DNA from: Eubacteriales bacterium
GTDB lineage: Bacteria > Bacillota > Clostridia > JAQUNY01
DNA: 9,875 nt
Direction of reading: 5' to 3'
Assembly (NCBI GenBank): GCA_028717405.1
Contig: JAQUNY010000050.1
Span: 1-9,875, forward strand
Part shown: piece by piece, positions 1 through 5,559 of the stretch
How positions within the stretch are numbered: position 1 is the first letter of the stretch
How the letters are laid out: each line of letters begins with the position of its first letter
Program-made: the position numbers and the translations under genes
Notes under the pieces: generated by a model
What the model was told of the DNA's origin: nothing
Databases searched by the model: none
What the model saw: the letters and a program-made list of their open reading frames with translations, nothing else

Positions 1-172
1 GGCCCGCATATGCTGCCTTTTCTGCAGATAGCGCCCGGCCTGCATTACAGGAGACAGCAGTAATAACGGTTACTACGCTATATAAGCAATATAAGCTATA
101 TAAGCTATATAAGCTATATAATTTTAAACAGCAGAGGCAGGAGCTACTCCGCTGCAGTGAGGTCACAAATAT
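1..172. other. Left-edge segment, no confident gene
   Basis: The segment contains no complete gene. On the + strand frame 3 is open from position 3 to a TGA at 183-185, overlapping the next gene by 13 bases, and would encode an Ala-rich start followed by a Leu-Tyr-Lys repeat. Frame 1 is open only to a TAA at 61-63. Either could be the tail of an upstream gene, but neither peptide resembles a family I recognise, and the codon patterns do not decide between them. The second half holds a 9-bp tandem repeat and a possible ribosome binding site (GAGG, 159-162) for the gene starting at 173. Confidence 0.3.
78..122. repeat. Five-copy 9-bp tandem repeat with TATA boxes
   Basis: Five consecutive 9-bp units of CTATATAAG occur. 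The second unit has CAA in place of CTA, and the last ends in T rather than G, which turns its TATAAG into a perfect TATAAT (117-122). The array ends about 50 bases before the start codon of the membrane zinc-ribbon gene, so it could supply one or several -10 boxes. No good TTGACA-like -35 box is visible at 17 bp spacing. In the open + frame the unit reads Leu-Tyr-Lys, so coding use cannot be ruled out. Confidence 0.85.
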
Positions 173-583
173 ATGGAAAAACTGAAATATCGCATACAGC
201 GCTTCATGTACGGGAGGTACGGGTTTGATAACCTGTATTATGCCCTTACCATATCATGCCTGGTCCTGCTTTTACTGAACAGGTCAGCAAAACTTTATGC
301 GCTTAATATTGCCACATATATAATATTGATTTATGCTCTATATAGGGTATTTTCGAAAAACATACGGAAACGTCGTCTGGAAAATGAAAAGTTTCTGAAA
401 ATATATATCCCGGCAAAAACAAGCCTGCTGATGACTGCACGAAGAATCAAAGAGTCAGGCACACACCGCTTTCGTCGCTGTCCCGGCTGTGGTTCAATGC
501 TGAGGCTTCCCCGGAAAAAAGGCAGACACATTGCTCTTTGCCCGCGTTGCGGAAAAGAGTTTGATGTCGACATAAAATTTTGA
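173..583 (+). CDS. Membrane protein with C-terminal zinc ribbon
   Basis: This is a 136-residue protein of unknown function. It starts with a basic segment containing FMYGRYGFDNLYYAL. Two hydrophobic stretches follow, roughly residues 23-36 and 43-58, likely a membrane hairpin. A basic stretch comes next (KNIRKRRLENEKFLK). The C-terminal 35 residues form a zinc ribbon with two CxxC knuckles (CPGC and CPRC) separated by a basic loop. I recognise the architecture, and the FMYGRYG and LRLPRKKG signatures, as a small conserved family in Clostridiales with no assigned role. The basic ribbon could bind nucleic acid or protein at the membrane; that is inference. The ATG at 173 has GAGG 10 bases upstream. 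The next gene follows 35 bases downstream on the same strand, so co-transcription is possible. Confidence 0.85.
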   Translation: MEKLKYRIQRFMYGRYGFDNLYYALTISCLVLLLLNRSAKLYALNIATYIILIYALYRVFSKNIRKRRLENEKFLKIYIPAKTSLLMTARRIKESGTHRFRRCPGCGSMLRLPRKKGRHIALCPRCGKEFDVDIKF

Positions 584-618
584 AATAAAATTAAGTATAA
601 CAAGGCGGTGCTTCAACG

Positions 619-1779
619 ATGAAAATTACAGGTATCAATACTTACGTTGTGGATATGTACAGGTGCAACTACATTTTTGTAGAGATTGAAACAGATGAAG
701 GTATTACAGGCTGCGGCGAATCAACTCTTGAATACCGGGAAAACGCCGTAGTCGCAGCCGCGGAGTATTTCGGCAAATACCTTACAGGCAAGGATCCCAT
801 GGATATCGAGCTTCACAATATGCACATGGAAAGGGATACCTACTGGCGCTATGGCCCTGTATTAAGCAGTGCCCTCAGCGGGATCGACATGGCTTTATGG
901 GATTTGAAGGGCAAATCGCTTGGAGTCCCTGTATACCAGCTTCTTGGAGGCAGAATAAGGGACGGTCTCCCTGTTTATGTCAATGGCTGGTTTGCCGGAG
1001 CAGTAACAAAAGAAGAATTCGCAGAAAAGGCTTCTGCAACAGTATCTAAAGGGTTCAAGGCACTGAAATGGGACCCGTTTGGAGATGCATTCCTGAATCT
1101 TGACAGAAAACAGCTTCTTGAGTCCATTTCCCGTGTCGAGTTGATACGCAGGACCGTAGGGCCGGAAATCGAGCTGCTGATCGAATGCCACGGCCGTTTC
1201 AATCTGACCTCCGCGGTAACAATAGCCAAGTCTCTTGAACCATACGGCATAGGCTTCCTTGAGGAACCGCTCCATCCGGGAAGGAACGACCTTCTCACAA
1301 GGCTCAGGGACAGGATCGATATACCTGTCGCAGCAGGCGAAAGATGCTATTCACGTTTTGAGGCATGCAGCCTGATAGAGAGCGGAGCTGTTGATGTGAT
1401 ACAGCCTGACGTCTGTCATGTCGGAGGTATAACGGCATTGAAGAAAGTGGCTGCGGCCGCTGAGATGAACTATATAAATATTTCGCCGCATAATCCTTCA
1501 GGTCCCGGTTCAAATGCCGCCTCCATGCATGCAGCCGCGACATGCGTAAATTTCACTTACCTTGAAACTATGGCAAACGACGTCCCCTGGCGTGAGGATC
1601 TCGTAAGTGAAGGATGCTTTCTGAAAGACGGCCTGCTCTATCCCGGAGATTTACCGGGGCTCGGCATCACTTTTAAAAAGGAAAATTTTTCAGCGCATCC
1701 ATATAAACCGCACGAACTGCGTCATTATAACGGTTTGCTTACCGATATCCGCAGCAAAGGCAGCAAAGAATGGTATTAA
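619..1779 (+). CDS. Enolase-superfamily sugar-acid dehydratase, galactonate dehydratase-like
   Basis: This 386-residue protein belongs to the mandelate racemase/muconate lactonizing branch of the enolase superfamily, which abstracts a proton next to a carboxylate using Mg2+. The N-terminal capping domain covers roughly residues 1-120, and a barrel follows. Predicted metal ligands are Glu189 (in IECHGR), Glu215 (in FLEEP) and Glu241 (in AAGER). Predicted catalytic residues are His191, and His291 in SPHNPSGP. These positions sit six residues beyond the Asp183/His185/Glu209/Glu235/His285 set I recall for E. coli D-galactonate dehydratase, and the VPWR segment near residue 322 also fits that group. 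One difference is Glu rather than Asp at the first ligand. The likely reaction is dehydration of an aldonate such as galactonate, but the substrate is not certain. AAGGCGGTG lies just upstream of the ATG. Its stop codon abuts the stop of the opposing nitroreductase. Confidence 0.9.
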   Translation: MKITGINTYVVDMYRCNYIFVEIETDEGITGCGESTLEYRENAVVAAAEYFGKYLTGKDPMDIELHNMHMERDTYWRYGPVLSSALSGIDMALWDLKGKSLGVPVYQLLGGRIRDGLPVYVNGWFAGAVTKEEFAEKASATVSKGFKALKWDPFGDAFLNLDRKQLLESISRVELIRRTVGPEIELLIECHGRFNLTSAVTIAKSLEPYGIGFLEEPLHPGRNDLLTRLRDRIDIPVAAGERCYSRFEACSLIESGAVDVIQPDVCHVGGITALKKVAAAAEMNYINISPHNPSGPGSNAASMHAAATCVNFTYLETMANDVPWREDLVSEGCFLKDGLLYPGDLPGLGITFKKENFSAHPYKPHELRHYNGLLTDIRSKGSKEWY

Positions 1780-2292
1780 TTACCTGTAGCTGTCATAACA
1801 TACTACTTCGTCCAGTGGCTTGCGTGGCTTTGGAAAAGGCCTCTCGGCAGGATATCCCAAAGGCGTTACTGCCACAGGTCTCACATTTTCGGGGATCTCA
1901 AGGAGCTCCTTCACCTTTGCCTCATTGAAGCTGCCGAGCCAGCATGTGCCGAGGCCAAGTTCATGGGCTTCCAGTATCATGTACGCGGTCGCTATTGACA
2001 GGTCGATGGTATGGCGCGGCTGGCCGCAGGACATTATTCCTTCGGGATCCGTTCCGCAGCAGACAAGTATTGCCGGGGCCTGTGCTATAAAAGCCTGTCC
2101 GTTACAAGCCTCAACCATTTGTATGATTTTTTCTTTATCCCTTACGGCAATAAATTTCCAGGCTTGCCGGTTGCTCGCCGACGGTGACAGCCGGCCGGCA
2201 TCCAGGACCTTTTCCAGCTTTTCGTCCTCCAGAGGCCTGCTGCTGTATTTCCTTATGCTTCTTCTCGTTTTGATTGCTTCATATACATCCAT
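1780..2292 (-). CDS. Nitroreductase family FMN protein
   Basis: This 170-residue protein has the classic N-terminal nitroreductase signature: EAIKTRRSIRKY (residues 5-16), whose arginines bind the FMN phosphate, then SPSASNRQAWKF (36-47) contributing to the flavin site. The HELGLGTCWLG stretch and the closing VTPLGYPAERPFPKPRKPLDEVV are typical of the short members of the family. Such proteins are usually homodimers with FMN, reducing nitroaromatics, quinones or flavins with NAD(P)H in the cytoplasm; the physiological substrate is unknown. GGAGGT sits upstream of the ATG. The gene lies 19 bases downstream of the metallo-beta-lactamase hydrolase on the same strand, so the two probably share a transcript. 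Its stop codon directly abuts that of the converging dehydratase, leaving no room for a separate terminator. Confidence 0.93.
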   Translation of the reverse strand: MDVYEAIKTRRSIRKYSSRPLEDEKLEKVLDAGRLSPSASNRQAWKFIAVRDKEKIIQMVEACNGQAFIAQAPAILVCCGTDPEGIMSCGQPRHTIDLSIATAYMILEAHELGLGTCWLGSFNEAKVKELLEIPENVRPVAVTPLGYPAERPFPKPRKPLDEVVCYDSYR

Positions 2293-2311
2293 TTTATTAT
2301 TACCTCCATTT

Positions 2312-2944
2312 TTATAATAGTAATGTTTTCAAATACGGATTTCTTTGCCTTTCATACCCTATAGTCGTCGCTTCACCATGGCCGGGATAAACCACTGTAT
2401 CGTCTGGAAGCTTAATGATTTTTTTTAATGAAATACCCAGCTGGCAGCTGTTTCCATTTCCAAGATCAGTTCTCCCCACTGACAGCTTGAAAAGTGTGTC
2501 CCCGGTAAATAAAAGGCCTTTGTCGCCGCAAAGGATACATATCCCTCCCGGAGTGTGTCCCGGCGTATGAATAATATTCAAAACAACTTCCCCAAGATCA
2601 AGAGTGTCTCCGTCTTTAACAAGGATGTCAGGTGCCTTGAAAGCATCTTTTCTGCCGAAAAGCATTGCTCCGTTATTTACCGGATCCGAGAGCAGGGGCG
2701 CGTCATCTTCATGGATGAGGATCCTGGCCCCGGTTTTTTCGCGAAGCCTGTCCATCGAGACAATATGGTCGAGATGAGCGTGCGTTAACAGGATATATTT
2801 CAGTTCTATTTTCTCCCTGTCCAGGACTTTGATAATTTCACCGGTATCAGCTCCTGCATCGACAGCCGCGCCGCATCCCCCCTTCTGCCCGATAATATAA
2901 GTGTTAGATGCAAGCATCCCTTCGATAACAGCTATCAATGACAT
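2312..2944 (-). CDS. Metallo-beta-lactamase fold hydrolase, glyoxalase II-like
   Basis: This 210-residue protein has a full binuclear metal site of the glyoxalase II/MBL type: THAHLDH (His55, His57, Asp59, His60), His130 in TPGHTPGG, Asp149 in FTGDTLF, and His189 in YPGHGE. The GRTDL motif (157-161) and the length match the compact bacterial MBL-fold hydrolases annotated as hydroxyacylglutathione hydrolase-like. The C-terminal substrate domain of true glyoxalase II is absent, so the natural substrate is open: a thioester, another hydroxyacyl thiol conjugate, or a persulfide. The start at 2944 is preceded by a purine-rich AAAGGCGG. It is the first gene of a probable two-gene operon with the nitroreductase and is read away from the sialidase-like gene. 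Confidence 0.92.
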   Translation of the reverse strand: MSLIAVIEGMLASNTYIIGQKGGCGAAVDAGADTGEIIKVLDREKIELKYILLTHAHLDHIVSMDRLREKTGARILIHEDDAPLLSDPVNNGAMLFGRKDAFKAPDILVKDGDTLDLGEVVLNIIHTPGHTPGGICILCGDKGLLFTGDTLFKLSVGRTDLGNGNSCQLGISLKKIIKLPDDTVVYPGHGEATTIGYERQRNPYLKTLLL

Positions 2945-2994
2945 TACTATGCCGCCTTTCCCTTCAGTTACAACTGGTCATTGCTCCCCCTGCT

Positions 2995-3023
2995 ATTTTA
3001 CATCATTATCAGATAATGGGCAA
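2995..3023 (-). promoter_or_regulatory. Probable promoter of the hydrolase-nitroreductase operon, with palindrome
   Basis: On the minus strand TTGCCC (3023-3018) and TAAAAT (3000-2995) are separated by exactly 17 bp and point toward the hydrolase gene at 2944. The -35 box matches the sigma-A consensus at 4 of 6 positions and the -10 box at 5 of 6. Transcription would start near 2988, giving a leader of about 44 bases. A perfect palindrome, CATTATC-A-GATAATG (3004-3018), fills the spacer between the two boxes. A regulator bound there would directly cover polymerase contacts. The promoter call is inference from sequence; the palindrome is directly visible. Confidence 0.5.
3004..3018. promoter_or_regulatory. 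15-bp perfect palindrome, candidate operator
   Basis: CATTATC and GATAATG form a perfect 7-bp inverted repeat around a single central A. The same half-site, CATTATC, recurs at 3193-3199, just upstream of the ribosome binding site of the sialidase-like gene, where it merges into a smaller palindrome TTAT-C-ATAA (3195-3203). The paired sites flank the divergent promoters and could let one regulator act on both genes. No regulator gene lies in this window, so the cognate protein is unknown. Confidence 0.5.
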
Positions 3024-3109
3024 CGCTGCTAAACTTCAAATGATGAGCTCCAAATGCTTATTCATACCAAATTCCCCAATCTTAACTTTGCCGGTTGCAA
3101 TTCTTACTG

Positions 3110-3139
3110 TTGCAGCAGTGGTTTGCTGAAGTTTATAAT
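3110..3139 (+). promoter_or_regulatory. Candidate promoter of the sialidase-like gene
   Basis: A perfect TATAAT (3134-3139) is preceded at 18 bp by a weak -35 box TTGCAG (3110-3115). Transcription would begin near 3146, leaving a leader of about 70 bases. The leader opens with an inverted repeat GGGCA/TGCCC (3150-3154 and 3168-3172, loop 13 bases), which may be an operator or a leader hairpin. The -10 box is convincing and the -35 box is not, which would fit an activated promoter. Confidence 0.45.
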
Positions 3140-3214
3140 GTAACAGAGTGGGCAAAATAAATATTAATGCCCTCCCCAACTGAAAATTAATCCATTATCA
3201 TAAGAGGAGATCAA

Positions 3215-4261
3215 ATGCTTATCACCGATATTAACAAACTTGAAAATTTTTATTCAGCAAAAAGGAAATGGCAGGGTATACCCGGAATTGAACGCACAAA
3301 AAACGGAAGGCTTTTTGCCACATTTTACAGCGGCGGGAAAACAGAGCAGCCTGGCAATTACTGCGTACTTCTCAAAAGCGATGACGACGGAGCTAACTGG
3401 TCTGAGCCCATAGCCGCCGCATATTCAGGCAACAGATACCGGGCTTATGATCCCTGTTTGTGGACCGATCCTCACGGCAGGCTCTGGTTCATCTGGGCAG
3501 TGATGCCCGGCCATCATGTCGAATATTCAATATGTTGTGACCCTGATGCCGCCTCTCTTGAATGGACTGCGCCAAAGCCCTTTGCCAATGATGTAATGAT
3601 GAACAAGCCAACCGTCCTCAGCAGCGGCGAATGGCTTTTCCCATGCGCCGTATGGGGTGAAGGCATCTATGTTATAAACAAAAAATATGAAACTGGAAAT
3701 TCCCCACGCCTTGCATTTGCATACAGGACTGCTGACAAAGGTCAGACTTTTGAGCGTCTGGGCGGAGTTTCCATGCCACGCAGGCATTTTGACGAACATC
3801 AGATACTTGAAATGAATGACGGCTCCCTGCTTATGTTTGTGAGGACGTTTTACGGAATAGGTAAAAGCATTTCCCGCGACAAAGGCGTCACATGGTCCGG
3901 TGGCGAAGATAGCGGGCTGGGGGGGCCGGATTCGCGTTTCTTCATAAGGAGACTGTCATCGGGAAACATACTTCTGATCAACCATCACAGTAATAAAGGC
4001 CGCAACAACCTTAAGGCCATGATATCGCGAGACGAGTGTAAAACCTGGGAAGGTTTCCTTATGATAGACGAACGTTCAGCCGTATCATATCCCGATGCTG
4101 TCGAAGCCGGTAACGGCTATATCTACGCAGTATATGACCGTGACCGGTGCGGGTCAGGCGAAATACTCATGGCAAAATTCACTGAAAAAGACGTTCTGCA
4201 GGGCTCCGTTTCAAGCGGAGAGGGCCGCCTCAGAGCTAATGTCAGCAGCCTTATTATTTAA
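3215..4261 (+). CDS. Sialidase-fold (BNR/Asp-box) glycosidase-like protein
   Basis: This 348-residue protein has four Asp-box motifs of the SxDxGxxW type: residues 55-62 (SDDDGANW), 172-179 (TADKGQTF), 220-227 (SRDKGVTW) and 271-278 (SRDECKTW, degenerate). They mark blades of a sialidase-type six-bladed propeller. The N-terminal GIPGIERTKNGRL occupies the place of the sialidase RIP motif but has Gly where the first substrate-binding Arg is usual. The EHQILE segment (194-199), Arg210 and SYPDAVEAGNGYIYAVYD (291-308) suit the BNR_2-type family. There is no signal peptide, so it should be cytoplasmic, acting on imported oligosaccharides or a sugar conjugate. I would not call it a true sialidase. 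GAGGAG lies 5 bases before the ATG. No companion gene follows directly. Confidence 0.85.
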   Translation: MLITDINKLENFYSAKRKWQGIPGIERTKNGRLFATFYSGGKTEQPGNYCVLLKSDDDGANWSEPIAAAYSGNRYRAYDPCLWTDPHGRLWFIWAVMPGHHVEYSICCDPDAASLEWTAPKPFANDVMMNKPTVLSSGEWLFPCAVWGEGIYVINKKYETGNSPRLAFAYRTADKGQTFERLGGVSMPRRHFDEHQILEMNDGSLLMFVRTFYGIGKSISRDKGVTWSGGEDSGLGGPDSRFFIRRLSSGNILLINHHSNKGRNNLKAMISRDECKTWEGFLMIDERSAVSYPDAVEAGNGYIYAVYDRDRCGSGEILMAKFTEKDVLQGSVSSGEGRLRANVSSLII

Positions 4262-4344
4262 GTTCAACATCAAACCCGCACGCGGCAAGACATGCGCGCT
4301 GGACTCCCAGTTCATATTCATATGTGTTAAACTGATTTCAGGGT

Positions 4345-4367
4345 ATGTGATAAAAATGAAATCACAT
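4345..4367. promoter_or_regulatory. Dyad ATGTGAT-N9-ATCACAT upstream of NifX-like genes
   Basis: A perfect 7-bp inverted repeat, ATGTGAT (4345-4351) and ATCACAT (4361-4367), is separated by 9 bases. Its TGTGA/TCACA arms resemble half-sites of CRP/FNR-family regulators, but they are 11 bp apart rather than the usual 6, so a standard dimer would not fit without distortion. An imperfect copy of the left arm, TATGTG, also occurs at 4321-4326. The dyad ends about 50 bp before the -35 box of the strong promoter at 4419. It has no following T run, so it does not look like a terminator for the sialidase-like gene. Confidence 0.5.
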
Positions 4368-4376
4368 GGCATTTCA

Positions 4377-4407
4377 AGCGTTGTATTATTTAAAGCGTTG
4401 AATTATT
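4377..4407. repeat. 17-bp spaced direct repeats before the -35 box
   Basis: AGCGTTG-TATTATT (4377-4390) and AGCGTTG-AATTATT (4394-4407) match at 13 of 14 positions and lie 17 bp apart start to start. The second ends 11 bases before the TTGACA box. Tandem direct repeats next to a -35 box are a common layout for activator binding, but no regulator is identified here. Confidence 0.5.
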
Positions 4408-4418
4408 ATCACGTATTA

Positions 4419-4447
4419 TTGACATATGCCCATAATAAATATAAAAT
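4419..4447 (+). promoter_or_regulatory. Strong sigma-A-type promoter of the NifX-like genes
   Basis: A perfect TTGACA (4419-4424) and TAAAAT (4442-4447, 5 of 6 consensus) are separated by 17 bp, the best promoter match in the window. Transcription would start near 4454, leaving a leader of about 50 bases that ends in AAGGAG (4491-4496), 9 bases before the ATG at 4506. It should drive both NifX-like genes. Confidence 0.7.
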
Positions 4448-4505
4448 AATTACGGAAGCAGGAGAAGATACTGCAAAACAAAAAAAGGATAAGGAGTAAA
4501 CTGAT

Positions 4506-4886
4506 ATGAAGATTTGCATCACCTCGGGAGGCAGTTCGCCGGATAGCCTCATGGATCCGAGATTTGGCAGGGCTCCGTATTTTGTCTTCGTTGATACTGA
4601 TACAATGGCCTTTGAAGCCGTTGAAAATGCCGCGGTATCCTCAGGCGGAGGCGCAGGAGTAGCATCGGGACAGCTCATGGCCGACAAAGACATAAAGGCT
4701 GTAATAACAGGTAATATGGGTCCAAATGCAATGAATGTTTTAAAAGCAGCTGATATTGAAATTTATAGAGGCTCAGCAGTCAGTATAAAAGAAAACGCTG
4801 AAAATTTCAAAAAAGGCTTACTGGAAAAAATTGCTGTCACAGGGCCTTCCCATTATGGTATGGGAATGGGTCGCGGTAATAATTAG
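4506..4886 (+). CDS. NifX/NifB-family metal-cluster binding protein, first copy
   Basis: This 126-residue single-domain protein is from the dinitrogenase iron-molybdenum cofactor biosynthesis family (NifX/NifY/NifB C-terminal type). It has a beta-strand start MKICITSGG, the family's FGRAPYFVFVD segment (20-30), AVITGNMGPNAMNVLKAADIEIYRG (65-89), and a Gly/Met-rich tail GMGMGRGNN. Members bind Fe-S or Fe-Mo type clusters or act as their carriers. Many anaerobes carry such stand-alone proteins away from nitrogenase, often near Mrp-type ATPases; none is seen here. It has one Cys (residue 4), so any cluster would need other ligands or a partner. AAGGAG precedes the ATG. A related protein follows after 51 bases on the same strand. 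Confidence 0.9.
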   Translation: MKICITSGGSSPDSLMDPRFGRAPYFVFVDTDTMAFEAVENAAVSSGGGAGVASGQLMADKDIKAVITGNMGPNAMNVLKAADIEIYRGSAVSIKENAENFKKGLLEKIAVTGPSHYGMGMGRGNN

Positions 4887-4937
4887 AATATTTTTACACA
4901 ATAAAACCCGGATTAGTTGTTCAGAAAGGATTTAAAA

Positions 4938-5360
4938 ATGCGTATAGCTATTTCAACTGACGGCGGATATGTTTCACCTCATTTTGGAAGATGTCCCACC
5001 TTTACGCTATTGGATATTGATGACGGAAAGACCATCTCCAGATTTGAAATCTCCAACCCCGGACACGAACCTGGTCTGATACCTGATTTTTTAAACAGAC
5101 AGGGCGTAGTAAAAATAGTATGCGGAGGGATGGGTTCGAGAGCAAAAGGATTTTTTGAAGAGCTGGGAATTGAGGCAGTCACAGGCGTGGACTGCACAAT
5201 TGATGAAGCTGTCCATTTACTTGAGAGCGGAACACTCTCAGGGGGGGAAGGAACGTGCTTTCCCGGCGGAGGCAAAGGATATGGTATTGATAAAAAGGAA
5301 TGTGACCATAGCGACGACAACAGCAACGGTCATGACCACGATGACAGTCACAGCCATTAA
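4938..5360 (+). CDS. NifX/NifB-family protein with His-rich metal tail, second copy
   Basis: This 140-residue protein is from the same family as its upstream neighbour. It shares the opening strand (MRIAIST) and the FGRCPTF motif (16-22). Cys occurs at 19, 62 (VCGGMG), 86, 107 (in GEGTCFPGGGKGYG) and 122, so unlike the first copy it is Cys-rich enough to hold a cluster alone. The C-terminal 19 residues hold five His (124, 132, 134, 138, 140) and several Asp, a likely Zn, Ni or Fe binding tail. A longer reading from TTG at 4917 adds seven residues, but AGAAAGGA (4923-4930) is a good binding site for the ATG at 4938 and the family normally begins MRIAIS, so 4938 is preferred. It probably shares the 4419 promoter with the first copy. 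Confidence 0.9.
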   Translation: MRIAISTDGGYVSPHFGRCPTFTLLDIDDGKTISRFEISNPGHEPGLIPDFLNRQGVVKIVCGGMGSRAKGFFEELGIEAVTGVDCTIDEAVHLLESGTLSGGEGTCFPGGGKGYGIDKKECDHSDDNSNGHDHDDSHSH

Positions 5361-5559
5361 TGCCTCTTCAGCCACTTTTATGTAATAATCATCGTGTATT
5401 CAAAAGTCTTTCCACACATAAGTCATATGGCGTTAAGGCCACAGCCCATTAAAAATGGGATGTGGCCTTTCTGATGTGCTTATGCTGATTATACTTATCC
5501 GCTTGTAATTATTTCTCTGTGTTTATTTTTAAGTTTGTTGCTTTTTTTATTTGCCATGT
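5361..5559. other. Convergent spacer between NifX-like pair and hcp
   Basis: This stretch separates the end of the second NifX-like gene (+) from the end of hcp (-). Its only clear structure is the hairpin at 5435-5469. The right part (5519-5555) is T-rich on the + strand, which gives an A-rich transcript just after the hcp stop. I see no open reading frame with a plausible start and no RNA gene. Confidence 0.7.
5435..5469. terminator. Bidirectional hairpin, probable shared terminator
   Basis: The arms 5435-5450 and 5454-5469 pair over 16 positions with one mismatch (at 5460) around an AAA loop, and the GC-rich lower stem has GGCC against GGCC. This is the strongest hairpin in the window and sits between two converging genes. 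The U tract is short on the + side (CCTTTCT) and missing on the - side, so it may stop transcripts inefficiently, act with a factor, or serve mainly as a 3-prime end stabiliser. Confidence 0.6.

Noticed and set aside
1..46. Minus-strand gene starting at the left edge (ATG at 46)
   Set aside because: There is no ribosome binding site upstream, and only 15 codons are visible with no recognisable content.
895..1298. Two minus-strand open frames inside the dehydratase gene
   Set aside because: They are antisense shadows of a gene with full active-site motifs.
1820..2317. 165-residue open frame on the + strand
   Set aside because: It is the complement of the nitroreductase, with a low-complexity Ser/Pro-rich product and no family likeness.
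2938..3129. 63-residue + strand frame in the divergent region
   Set aside because: It has no ribosome binding site, shows no recognisable features and covers the promoter elements on both strands.
4345..4367. Terminator for the sialidase-like gene
   Set aside because: The 7-bp AT-rich stem has no T run after it; it looks more like a binding site.
4095..4499. 134-residue + strand frame overlapping the sialidase-like gene and the next control region
   Set aside because: Its first half is an out-of-frame reading of the sialidase-like gene and its second half crosses the TTGACA-TAAAAT promoter.
4917..4937. TTG start adding seven residues to the second NifX-like protein
   Set aside because: The ATG at 4938 has a good ribosome binding site inside this stretch, and the family normally begins MRIAIS.
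4506..5360. Idea of a nitrogenase cofactor cluster
   Set aside because: No nifH, nifD, nifK, nifE, nifN or radical SAM NifB domain is present; stand-alone NifX-type proteins occur widely in anaerobes.
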